The position numbers and the translations under genes were made by a program. Shown here piece after piece: positions 52,690-60,887 of a DNA stretch of 64,000 nucleotides. Under the pieces are notes generated by a model. The model had not been told where the DNA came from, searched no databases, and saw only the letters and a program-made list of their open reading frames with translations. Source of the DNA: Bradyrhizobium nivariense. GTDB lineage: Bacteria; Pseudomonadota; Alphaproteobacteria; Rhizobiales; Xanthobacteraceae. The first letter of the stretch is position 1. Each line of letters opens with the position of its first letter. The stretch is taken from positions 310,001-374,000 of the forward strand of contig NZ_JARVWW010000001.1 of NCBI RefSeq assembly GCF_029846715.1, given 5' to 3'.

Positions 52690-53172
52690 ATGACGCAGAC
52701 ACCGATCCGCCTCACCGTGAACGGCAGGATCCACGAGATCACTGCGGCGCGCCAGACGCCGCTGCTTTATGTGCTGCGCAACGATCTCGCGCTCAATGGT
52801 CCGAAATACGGCTGCGGCCTCGGTGAATGCGGCACCTGCACTGTCCTGATCGATGGCGCGGCGGCGCGCTCCTGCGTTATTCCGATCAGTGGCTGCGCCG
52901 GCCGCGACATCGTGACACTCGAAGGGCTCGGCACCCGCGACAAGCCGGATGTGGTGCAGCAGGCCTTCATCGACGAACAGGCCGCGCAATGCGGCTACTG
53001 CCTCAATGGCATGATCATGACCACCAAGGCGCTGCTTGCGATCAATCCGCGGCCCACCGAGCAGGAGGCGCTGGCGGCGCTGCGCTACAATCTCTGCCGC
53101 TGCGGCACGCATATCGAAATCCTGCGCGCCGTGATGCGTGCGTCTGGCCAGCTCGCCGAGGCCGGTGATTGA
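52690..53172 (+). CDS. nicA: Nicotinate dehydrogenase 2Fe-2S subunit (NicA-like)
   Basis: A 160-residue protein of the xanthine-oxidase small-subunit family: a plant-type ferredoxin domain (YGCGLGECGTCTVLIDGAAA) and a second all-helical 2Fe-2S domain (AAQCGYCLNGMIMTTKALLA with LCRCGTHIEILRAV). It carries electrons from the molybdenum site of NicB. The stop overlaps the nicB start (TGATG). It runs opposite to the hnr operon, and the 283-bp gap carries palindromes for both sides. Confidence 0.9.
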   Translation: MTQTPIRLTVNGRIHEITAARQTPLLYVLRNDLALNGPKYGCGLGECGTCTVLIDGAAARSCVIPISGCAGRDIVTLEGLGTRDKPDVVQQAFIDEQAAQCGYCLNGMIMTTKALLAINPRPTEQEALAALRYNLCRCGTHIEILRAVMRASGQLAEAGD

Positions 53173-56100
53173 TGGCGTCCCCGCATCCGAACGAAGCTGA
53201 GCGGCAAGCGGGTTCGCTCGTCGTCGTCCGTTCTGTGGACGAGTGCACATCCGAGACCTTCGTCCGCATCACCGCCGACGGTTCGGTCACGGCCTACAAC
53301 GGCCATGTCGATCTCGGCACCGGCATCCGCACCGCGCTCGGGCAAATCGTGGCTGAAGAGCTCGACGTCTCATTTGCGCGCGTCGTCGTCGTGCTGGGCG
53401 ATACCGCAGTCGTGCCGAACCAGGGCGCCACGATCGCGAGCGAGACCATCCAAATCACCGCCGTTCCTCTGCGCAAGGCCGCGGCGCAAGCGCGACACTT
53501 CCTGATCGAACGTGCGGCCGAATGGCTGGAGCTGCCGGCCATTGATCTCAGGATTGAAGACGGCCTCGTGCGCGGGGACGACAATCGCAGCGTCAGCTAT
53601 GGCGAACTGATCGGCGGCGAGACGATTCGGCTCGAGCTTGCCGACGACGTCGCCGTGAAGCCCGTCGGCGATTACGCCATCGTCGGCCAGTCGATGCCGC
53701 GCGTCGACCTTCCTGCGAAGGCCACCGGCGAGCTGACCTTCGTGCACGACATCCGAGTATCAGGCATGGTGCACGGCCGGGTGGTGCGGCCGCCCTATGC
53801 CGGCGTCGACGCGGGTCCGTTCGTCGGTACCAGCCTGATCGCGGTCGATGAATCTTCGGTGCGCGACATCCCCGGCATCATCGCCGTCGTGCGCATCGGC
53901 GATTTCGTCGGCGTGGTCGCCGAGCGCGAGGAGGATGCGATCCGGGCGGCGGAGCAGCTTGCGGTGAGCTGGGAGCCGACGCCTGATCTGACCGACCTCA
54001 CCGATGTCGAGACCGCGCTGCGTGCCAGCCCGTCGACGCCGCGCACGCTGATCGACAAGGGCGACGTCGATGCTGCCATCGCCGGCGCAGCCAAGCCGAT
54101 GCAGCGCACTTACGTCTGGCCGTATCAGATGCATGCTTCGATCGGCCCGTCCTGCGCGGTCGCCGACTTCCAGGACGGCAACATCCGCGTCTGGTCGGGC
54201 ACGCAGAATCCGCACGTGCTGCGCGGAGACCTGTCGCTGCTGATTGAGCGTCCCGAGAGCGAGATCGAGGTCAACAGGTTAGAGGCCGCCGGCTGCTACG
54301 GCCGCAACTGCGCCGACGATGTCACCGCGGACGCGCTGTTGCTCTCGCGCGCGGTCGGCCGGCCCGTGCGCGTGCAGCTGACGCGCGAGCAGGAGCACGC
54401 CTGGGAGCCCAAGGGCACCGCGCAGCTCATCGACGTCAATGGCGGCCTGGATGCGGACGGCGACGTCGCTGCTTACGATCTCGCCACGCGCTATCCGTCA
54501 AATGCCGCACCGACGTTGGCGCTGTTGCTGACGGGGCGGATATCGCCGAAGCCGGACGTCCTCCAGATGGGCGACCGCACCGCGATCCCGCCTTACGATT
54601 ACGACCATATGCGCGTCGTCGCCCACGACATGGCGCCGATCGTGCGCGCGTCCTGGTTCCGCGGCGTCTCGGCACTGCCGAACACGTTTGCGCATGAATC
54701 CTATATCGACGAGGCCGCGACCGAGGCCGGCGTTGATCCGATCGAATATCGCCTGCGTTACCTGAAGGACCAGCGCGCCATCGACCTCGTCAATGCGGTG
54801 GCCGAACGCGCGGGCTGGACGCCACGACCGGTTCGCGAGGAGAAGGACGGCGAGATCGTGCATGGGCGCGGCTTCGCCTATGCACTCTATGTCCACAGCA
54901 AGTTTCCCGGCTATGGCGCGGCGTGGTCGGCGTGGATCGCTGACGTTGCCGTGAACAAGACCACCGGCGACGTCAGCGTGACGCGCGTCGTCGCGGGCCA
55001 GGATTCCGGCCTGATGATCAATCCGGACGGCGTGCGCCACCAGATCCACGGCAACGTCATCCAGTCCACCAGCCGCGCGCTGATGGAGGAGGTTTCGTTT
55101 GAGCGCGGCGCAGTCGCGGCGCGCGAATGGGGCGCCTATCCGATCATCCCCTTCCCTGATGTGCCCAAGATCGATGTGTTGTTGCTACCGCGGCCGGACC
55201 AGCCGCCGCTCGGGGTCGGCGAGTCCGCTTCGGTGCCGAGCGCGGCGGCGATCTCGAATGCGATCTTCGACGCAACAGGCGTGCGCTTCCGCGAGCCGCC
55301 GTTCACGCCGGAGCGCATCCTCAGGGGATTGCACGGCGACGCACCGGCCGCGCCGCAGGCGCTGCCCGCTCCCGCTACGCCACAGCCATCCCGTATCTGG
55401 GAGAATCCGTTCGCCAAGCGCGCCGGCATCTTCGCGACGATCGCGGCCGTCTGCACCGCGGCGATCGGCATCGGCGCCGCGCTCCTACCCGGACGCGCGA
55501 TTGCGCCGATCGCACGGCCCGACGCATCGGTCTATTCCGCCGCGACCATCGCGCGCGGTCAACAACTCGCCGCGCTCGGCAATTGCGCGGAGTGCCACAC
55601 CATCATCGGCGGTGCGCTCAATGCCGGCGGCCGTGCCCTGGAGACGCCGTTCGGCACGATCTACGCGACCAACATCACGCCGGACGCCGAAACCGGCATC
55701 GGCGCCTGGTCCTATCCCGCGTTCGAGCGCGCGATGCGCGACGGGCTGCATCGCGACGGACGGCAGCTCTATCCCGCCTTCCCCTACACGCATTTTTCGA
55801 AGACCAGCGATGCCGACATGCAAGCGCTCTACGCCTACCTGATGGCGCAGCCGGCGGTGCGCGCGCTGGCGCCGGCGAATGCGCTCGCCTTTCCGTTCAA
55901 TCTCCGCCCGCTACTTGCCGGATGGAATGCGCTGTTCCACCAGATGCGCGAGTTCACGCCCGATCCCGCAAAATCCGAGCTGTGGAATCGCGGCGCCTAT
56001 CTCGTCGAGGGGCTCGGCCATTGCAGTGGCTGCCATTCGCCGCGCAATGCGCTCGGAGCCGAGCAGCGCGAGGCCTATCTCGCCGGCGGCTTTGCCGAGG

Positions 56101-56696
56101 GCTGGGAGGCGCCGCCGCTGACCTCACTCTCGCACGCACCGATCCCGTGGAGCGAGGACGAGCTTTTCGCCTATTTGCGCACGGGCCATTCGCGATACCA
56201 TGGCGTCGCCGCCGGGCCGATGGCGCCAATCGTCAGGGATCTCGCGGCCCTGCCCGACCAGGACATCCGCGCCATGGCGGTCTATCTCAACTCGTTCAAT
56301 GACACCGCAGCCGAAACGCCGGACGCGCTTGCGGCACGTCTCGAAAGCGCGACGCAAGTCACCATCGCGTCCTCCACCGGCGCGCGGCTCTATCAGGGCG
56401 CCTGCGCCGTCTGCCACGAGGTCGGCGGCCTGCCGCTGTTCGGCAGCCGCCCCTCGCTCGCGCTCAACAGCAATCTGCACAGCAGAACGCCGGACAATCT
56501 CGTGCAGGTGATCCTGCACGGTATCGCCGAGCCGGTGTCGAGTGATCTCGGCTACATGCCGGCATTCAAGAACAGCATGAGCGATACGCAGATCGAGGAA
56601 CTGGTCACCTTCCTGCGCAAGCAGTTCGCGGCTGACAAGCCCGCGTGGACCGGCATCCGCGAGACGATCGCGCGCGTGCGCACCTCAACTCACTAG
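53172..56696 (+). CDS. nicB: Nicotinate dehydrogenase molybdopterin subunit fused to three c-type haem sites (NicB-like)
   Basis: A 1174-residue protein close in length to P. putida NicB. Residues 1-740 form the molybdopterin domain (CTSETFVRITADGSVTAYNG; HASIGPSCAVADFQDGNIRV; VRASWFRGVSALPNTFAHES; LGVGESASVPSAAAISNAIF). Residues 750-773 form one membrane helix. The tail has three CxxCH haem motifs: CAECH (about 805), CSGCH (951) and CAVCH (1078). It hydroxylates nicotinate at C6 with water and sends electrons through the haems to the respiratory chain. The topology puts the Mo domain in the cytoplasm and the haems in the periplasm. Confidence 0.9.
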   Translation: MASPHPNEAERQAGSLVVVRSVDECTSETFVRITADGSVTAYNGHVDLGTGIRTALGQIVAEELDVSFARVVVVLGDTAVVPNQGATIASETIQITAVPLRKAAAQARHFLIERAAEWLELPAIDLRIEDGLVRGDDNRSVSYGELIGGETIRLELADDVAVKPVGDYAIVGQSMPRVDLPAKATGELTFVHDIRVSGMVHGRVVRPPYAGVDAGPFVGTSLIAVDESSVRDIPGIIAVVRIGDFVGVVAEREEDAIRAAEQLAVSWEPTPDLTDLTDVETALRASPSTPRTLIDKGDVDAAIAGAAKPMQRTYVWPYQMHASIGPSCAVADFQDGNIRVWSGTQNPHVLRGDLSLLIERPESEIEVNRLEAAGCYGRNCADDVTADALLLSRAVGRPVRVQLTREQEHAWEPKGTAQLIDVNGGLDADGDVAAYDLATRYPSNAAPTLALLLTGRISPKPDVLQMGDRTAIPPYDYDHMRVVAHDMAPIVRASWFRGVSALPNTFAHESYIDEAATEAGVDPIEYRLRYLKDQRAIDLVNAVAERAGWTPRPVREEKDGEIVHGRGFAYALYVHSKFPGYGAAWSAWIADVAVNKTTGDVSVTRVVAGQDSGLMINPDGVRHQIHGNVIQSTSRALMEEVSFERGAVAAREWGAYPIIPFPDVPKIDVLLLPRPDQPPLGVGESASVPSAAAISNAIFDATGVRFREPPFTPERILRGLHGDAPAAPQALPAPATPQPSRIWENPFAKRAGIFATIAAVCTAAIGIGAALLPGRAIAPIARPDASVYSAATIARGQQLAALGNCAECHTIIGGALNAGGRALETPFGTIYATNITPDAETGIGAWSYPAFERAMRDGLHRDGRQLYPAFPYTHFSKTSDADMQALYAYLMAQPAVRALAPANALAFPFNLRPLLAGWNALFHQMREFTPDPAKSELWNRGAYLVEGLGHCSGCHSPRNALGAEQREAYLAGGFAEGWEAPPLTSLSHAPIPWSEDELFAYLRTGHSRYHGVAAGPMAPIVRDLAALPDQDIRAMAVYLNSFNDTAAETPDALAARLESATQVTIASSTGARLYQGACAVCHEVGGLPLFGSRPSLALNSNLHSRTPDNLVQVILHGIAEPVSSDLGYMPAFKNSMSDTQIEELVTFLRKQFAADKPAWTGIRETIARVRTSTH

Positions 56697-56704
56697 ATTT
56701 TCTC

Positions 56705-56753
56705 GAGCATGACCTTATCGGAACACCGCTTCACACTTTTCCGGGTCATGCTC
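56705..56753. terminator. Bidirectional hairpin between nicB and the extradiol dioxygenase gene; partial copy of the 105-bp repeat
   Basis: Perfect 10-bp arms GAGCATGACC (56705-56714) and GGTCATGCTC (56744-56753) enclose ATCGGAACACCGCTTCACAC-type sequence, which is homologous to the right half of the 105-bp repeats at 14231 and 15864. It fills the gap between two convergent genes, and its right arm reaches the stop codon of the minus-strand gene. Confidence 0.7.
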
Positions 56754-57720
56754 AGCCGTGCTTCTTCACGTCCACCGGCGGCGTGCCATGGGTGTGGAAG
56801 GACTCGATCGTCTTCAAGCCCCAAGCCTGGCCCTCCTTGCGCTCCTCTTCCGTCCACACGATCGGCTTCCAGTCGGGCGCAAGGATGAGGCGCGCGCCGG
56901 CATTGGCGACTTCGACGCGATTGCCGCCGGGTTCGTAGACGTAGAGGAAGAAGGTCTGCTGGATCGCGTGCTTGTGCGGGCCGGTCTCGATGTGGATGCC
57001 GTTCTCCAGGAAGATGTCGGCGGCGCGCAAAATCTCTTCGCGGCTGTCGAGCGCGTAGGTGACGTGGTGGAAGCGGCCGGGCGTGCCGGAATGGTCGAGC
57101 GAATAGGCGAAATCGTAGCTCTTGTTCGACATCGTCAGCCACATCGCCGCTTCGCGGCCATCGTTCAGCACGATCTGCTCGGTGAGGCGGCAGCCGAGAT
57201 AATTCTCGAAGAATTCGCGGTTCGCCTTGATGTCGACGGCGAGGCAGTTGAGATGGTCGAGGCGCCGGACATTGACGCCGCGCGCGGGAAAGCGCTGCGC
57301 CTGGTTCTTCAGTGCGGGCTTCAGCTCGGGCGGCGCCTGATACCATTCGGTCTCGTAATAGAGCTCGACGATGTGTCCATCAGGATCGCGGCAGCGGAAG
57401 GTCGGCCCTTGCCCCATGTCGCCGTCGATCCAGCCGATGTCGAAGCCGGACCCCTTCAGCGCGGCGACGCGGCGCTCCAGCGCCTGCTGGCTGCGTGCGC
57501 GCAGCGCCATGTGCTCCATGCCCGAGGTTTTCGACGCTGTGAGCTTGAGCGAATAGCGCTCGTAATCGTCCCAGCCGCGCAAATAGACCGACTCGCCCTT
57601 TTGTCCGCTGACGGTCATGCCCATCACGTCAACGAAGAATTTCAGGCTCTCGTCCGGCTTGGGTGTCAGCAGCTCCATGTGGCCGAGATGAGCGAGATCG
57701 AGGATCGGTTCGGGCTGCAT
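56752..57720 (-). CDS. Type I extradiol (catechol 2,3-) dioxygenase
   Basis: A 322-residue two-module vicinal-oxygen-chelate enzyme. The N-terminal module runs LAHLGHMELLTPKPDESLKF to DPDGHIVELYYETEW. The catalytic module has iron ligands in VRRLDHLNCLAVDI (His), GRFHHVTYALDSRE (His) and YEPGGNRVEVANAG (Glu). It cleaves a catechol ring next to the hydroxyls with O2. I chose the ATG at 57720, with GGAGG 5 nt upstream. The promoter shares its palindrome and flank with the tetR promoter at 34.3 kb. The substrate is unknown; protocatechuate-type or catecholic acids are possible. Confidence 0.87.
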   Translation of the reverse strand: MQPEPILDLAHLGHMELLTPKPDESLKFFVDVMGMTVSGQKGESVYLRGWDDYERYSLKLTASKTSGMEHMALRARSQQALERRVAALKGSGFDIGWIDGDMGQGPTFRCRDPDGHIVELYYETEWYQAPPELKPALKNQAQRFPARGVNVRRLDHLNCLAVDIKANREFFENYLGCRLTEQIVLNDGREAAMWLTMSNKSYDFAYSLDHSGTPGRFHHVTYALDSREEILRAADIFLENGIHIETGPHKHAIQQTFFLYVYEPGGNRVEVANAGARLILAPDWKPIVWTEEERKEGQAWGLKTIESFHTHGTPPVDVKKHG

Positions 57721-57827
57721 GATTTCCTCCAAGGCGTGGCTTGCGATCCGCTGGACCGGATCCCGCGATCTGGCGCAGGCTGCAATCCGCTCACGCGCCG
57801 GTGGGCGGCGCTGAGGCCGCCGGTTTA

Positions 57828-57866
57828 TTTGTACTAATGTACAAATGATTAGGTCCCGTCAACAAA
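57828..57866. promoter_or_regulatory. TetR promoter/operator, copy B (extradiol dioxygenase)
   Basis: The palindrome TTTGTAC-TAAT-GTACAAA (57828-57845) and its flank, including CGTCAA (TTGACG as a minus-strand -35 box), match copy A at 34300-34338 in 34 of 39 positions. Transcription would run toward the dioxygenase gene, with a leader of about 100 nt. Confidence 0.75.
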
Positions 57867-58160
57867 TCAAACATCGCCGCCCGGATCGAATGACGCACCG
57901 ACGGAGATGACAACCCATCCCCCGAATGGCGGTCCGGCTGCCCGAATGGTAAAATCTTCCTTAAGCACTCTGGGGGCTGCTGACCCGAAAAAGCAGGCAT
58001 TTTCCGGCCGCTTCAGCCTGGAAATAGGCATTGGGAACAAGCGTCGCACCCGAATTATCACGGATTTAACGTAGCACCCGCCCCTGCCGTTTAACCGTTT
58101 GTCCAGCGACGGCCGCGCATAGTCCGGGCAAAGCCCTTGCTCTTGCCAGGTTCATTCATT
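57867..58160. other. Intergenic region before the HerA-like gene
   Basis: About 290 bp with no supported gene. It should contain the promoter of the HerA-like gene. I see no convincing palindrome, small ORF or RNA structure. Confidence 0.4.
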
Positions 58161-59900
58161 GTGACATCCTTTGGACGCGTGATTTCGGTTCGCGGATCGC
58201 TCGCCCGGGTCGGGCTGCTGGCTGAAAGCCGGATGCCGGTCTCGGAAGTTCGGGCCACCGTCGGCCGTTTCGTCAGCATCCGCTGCGCCAGCTCGGTCAT
58301 CGTCGCGATGATCACCGAGGTGTCCTGCGAGAACCTGTCGAGCAACGACAATTTGATCGCCATCGCCTCGGTCGACCTGCTCGGCGAAATCCTCAATGCC
58401 GCCGGCAAGGCCAAATTCCAGCGCGGCGTCACCAACTATCCGACCATCGGCGATTCCGTCGACCTGATCACGAGCCAGGAGCTGCGCACGATCTACGCGC
58501 CCACCGGCTCCGACCAGATCAATGTCGGCTTCCTTCAGCAGGACAGCTCCGTCGTCGCCTATGTCGACATCGAGGAAATGCTCTCCAAGCACTTCGCGGT
58601 GCTCGGATCGACCGGCGTCGGCAAATCGACCGGCGTGTCGTTGCTGCTCAACGAGATCCTCAAGGCGCGTCCGAACCTGCGTATCTTCCTGCTCGATGTG
58701 CACAACGAATATGGGCGCTGCTTCGGCGACCGCGCGCTGGTGCTCAACCCGCGTAATCTGAAATTGCCATTCTGGCTGTTCAATTTCGAGGAAATCGTCG
58801 ACGTGCTGTTCGGCGGCCGCGCCGGCGTGCCCGAGGAGCTCGACGTCCTCGCCGAGGTCATTCCGCTCGCCAAGGGTGTCTACACCCAGTACCAGAACGC
58901 CGACCGCATTGGCCTGAAGCGCATCGATCCCAAGCAGATCGGCTACACCGTCGACACGCCGGTGCCCTATCGCCTGGTCGACCTGATGTCGTTGATCGAC
59001 GAGCGCATGGGCAAGCTGGAGAACCGCTCCTCGCGCATCATCTATCACAAGCTGATCTCCCGCATCGAGGCGGTCCGCAACGACCCGCGCTACGCCTTCA
59101 TGTTCGACAACGCCAATGTCGGCGGTGACACCATGGCCGAGGTGATCAGTCATCTGTTCCGCCTGCCGGCCAACGGCAAGCCGATGACGGTGATGCAGCT
59201 CGCCGGCTTCCCGGCCGAGGTCATCGATTCCGTCGTCTCGGTGCTCTGCCGCATGGCCTTCGACTTCGGCCTGTGGAGCGACGGCGTTTCGCCGATGCTG
59301 TTCGTCTGCGAAGAGGCTCACCGCTACGCCTCCGCCGATCGCAATGTCGGCTTCGGGCCGACCCGCAAGGCGGTGTCGCGCATCGCCAAGGAAGGCCGCA
59401 AATACGGCGTCTATCTCGGCCTCATCACCCAGCGTCCGGCCGAGCTCGACGCCACCATCATCTCCCAGTGCAACACGCTGTTCACGATGCGTCTTGCCAA
59501 CGAACGCGACCAGGCGCTGCTGCGCGCCGCGGTGTCGGATGCGGCCGCGAACCTGCTCTCGTTCGTGCCCTCGCTCGGCACCCGCGAAGTGCTGGCGTTC
59601 GGCGAAGGTGTCGCGCTGCCGACGCGGCTTCGCTTCAAGGAGGTGCCGCCGCATCAATTGCCGCGCGGCGAAGCCACCATCAGCAGCGTACCCTCAGTCA
59701 CCTCCGGTCACGACATGCATTTCGTCGGCGCCGTGCTCGAGCGCTGGCGCGGCGCCACCTCGCAGCGCGACGTGCCGAACGACCCGGTGTTCTCGGCGCC
59801 GCCCGCGAAGACACTCTCCAACGTCGAAGCCCCGATGTTGCAACCGTCGATGGGGCTGGACCCGGACCGCTTCTCGCTGCTGAAGAAGCCGCTGCGGTAA
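58161..59900 (+). CDS. HerA-like ATPase (DUF87/DUF853)
   Basis: A 579-residue FtsK/HerA superfamily protein: an N-terminal HAS-barrel-like part (FGRVISVRGSLARVGLLAES), Walker A LGSTGVGKSTGVSLLLNEIL, Walker B MLFVCEEAHRYAS and ITQRPAELDATIISQCNTLF with the sensor/arginine residues. HerA hexamers pump DNA, often with a NurA nuclease; no nurA is nearby. I chose the GTG at 58161; a TTG at 58137 is possible. Similar stand-alone proteins occur in many alphaproteobacteria, with unclear roles in DNA repair. Confidence 0.85.
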   Translation: MTSFGRVISVRGSLARVGLLAESRMPVSEVRATVGRFVSIRCASSVIVAMITEVSCENLSSNDNLIAIASVDLLGEILNAAGKAKFQRGVTNYPTIGDSVDLITSQELRTIYAPTGSDQINVGFLQQDSSVVAYVDIEEMLSKHFAVLGSTGVGKSTGVSLLLNEILKARPNLRIFLLDVHNEYGRCFGDRALVLNPRNLKLPFWLFNFEEIVDVLFGGRAGVPEELDVLAEVIPLAKGVYTQYQNADRIGLKRIDPKQIGYTVDTPVPYRLVDLMSLIDERMGKLENRSSRIIYHKLISRIEAVRNDPRYAFMFDNANVGGDTMAEVISHLFRLPANGKPMTVMQLAGFPAEVIDSVVSVLCRMAFDFGLWSDGVSPMLFVCEEAHRYASADRNVGFGPTRKAVSRIAKEGRKYGVYLGLITQRPAELDATIISQCNTLFTMRLANERDQALLRAAVSDAAANLLSFVPSLGTREVLAFGEGVALPTRLRFKEVPPHQLPRGEATISSVPSVTSGHDMHFVGAVLERWRGATSQRDVPNDPVFSAPPAKTLSNVEAPMLQPSMGLDPDRFSLLKKPLR

Positions 59901-59932
59901 GGGGCGGACACCGCTTCCGCAAACTCCGCCGT

Positions 59933-60026
59933 CATGCCCGCGAAAGCGGGCATGCAGTACGCCGCGGCTTCGCCGTATCCCATCGTTGTCTCTGGAATAC
60001 TGGATCGCCCGATTAAATCGGGCGAT
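59933..60026. repeat. Palindromic intergenic repeat with two hairpins
   Basis: Hairpin 1 is CATGCCCGC-GAAA-GCGGGCATG (59933-59954). Hairpin 2 is ATCGCCCGAT-TAA-ATCGGGCGAT (60004-60026), with GTCTCTGGAATACTGG between. I associate this composite type with Bradyrhizobium intergenic regions. It may end transcription of the HerA-like gene. Confidence 0.7.
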
Positions 60027-60104
60027 GACACTGAGTGTGTGGCACGTTGAGGCGAGCGCCAGCATCGACTAATGTTCGGTGCCCCCGATCCGGAAAACAA
60101 GCCA

Positions 60105-60686
60105 ATGACAAAAACCGCCGCGCAACGCTTCCCCGCTCCCGCCCTCGACACGCTCCCCGACGATATCCGCACGCGGCTTCTCGCCGTGCAGGAGAAGAGC
60201 GGGTTCGTGCCGAACGTGTTTTTGACGCTGGCCTACCGCCCGGACGAGTTCCGCGCCTTCTTCGCCTATCACGACGCGCTGATGGAGAAGGACGGCGGCC
60301 TCACCAAGGCCGAGCGCGAGATGATCGTGGTCGCGACCTCGGCGGCCAATCAGTGCCAGTATTGTGTGATCGCGCATGGCGCGATCCTGCGTATCCGCGC
60401 CAAGAACCCGCTGATCGCCGACCAGATCGCGGTGAACTACCGCAAGGCCGACATCACGCCGCGGCAGAAGGCGATGCTCGACTTCGCGATGAAGGTCTCG
60501 GCCGATGCGCAACGCATCTCGGAAGAGGATTTCGCCGCACTTGCCCCGCACGGATTCAACGACGACGACATCTGGGACATCGCCGCAATTTCCGCCTTCT
60601 TCGCGCTGTCGAACCGGCTGGCGAATTTTACCGGCATGCGGCCGAATGACGAATTCTATCTGATGGGACGACTGCCAAAGAAATGA
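60105..60686 (+). CDS. AhpD-like / carboxymuconolactone decarboxylase family protein (peroxidase-related)
   Basis: A 193-residue all-helical protein with the redox motif ANQCQYCVIAHGAI (CxxC plus His) and the family opening FPAPALDTLPDDIRTRLLAV. It probably reduces peroxides through a Cys pair, as in AhpD, with an electron donor not encoded nearby. I chose the ATG at 60105; an upstream ATG at 60072 lacks a ribosome-binding site. A good terminator follows. Confidence 0.88.
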   Translation: MTKTAAQRFPAPALDTLPDDIRTRLLAVQEKSGFVPNVFLTLAYRPDEFRAFFAYHDALMEKDGGLTKAEREMIVVATSAANQCQYCVIAHGAILRIRAKNPLIADQIAVNYRKADITPRQKAMLDFAMKVSADAQRISEEDFAALAPHGFNDDDIWDIAAISAFFALSNRLANFTGMRPNDEFYLMGRLPKK

Positions 60687-60737
60687 CCGACTGCCGCGAG
60701 CGCGGTAAGGACCGGGTCGCCGACAAATGCAGCGGAT

Positions 60738-60760
60738 GAGTTCCCGTTTGACGGGAACTC
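60738..60760 (+). terminator. Intrinsic terminator of the AhpD-like gene
   Basis: A perfect 10-bp hairpin, GAGTTCCCGT/ACGGGAACTC, with a 3-nt loop is followed by TGTGTTTTCG, a moderate U-rich stretch. It lies about 50 bp after the stop codon. Confidence 0.7.
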
Positions 60761-60887
60761 TGTGTTTTCGCAATCGCACACGTTTAATTAAGAATCTCAC
60801 CCTCAACTAGCACAAACGCTTTGGCACAACTTGCGCAGTTTCCGTCACGGGAGACGCGGATGAGTCGTGCCTGTTGAGGGGCTTCTC

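Noticed and set aside
58152..59657. 501-codon minus-strand frame
   Set aside because: Antisense to the HerA-like ATPase with its Walker motifs; no domain in the antisense translation.
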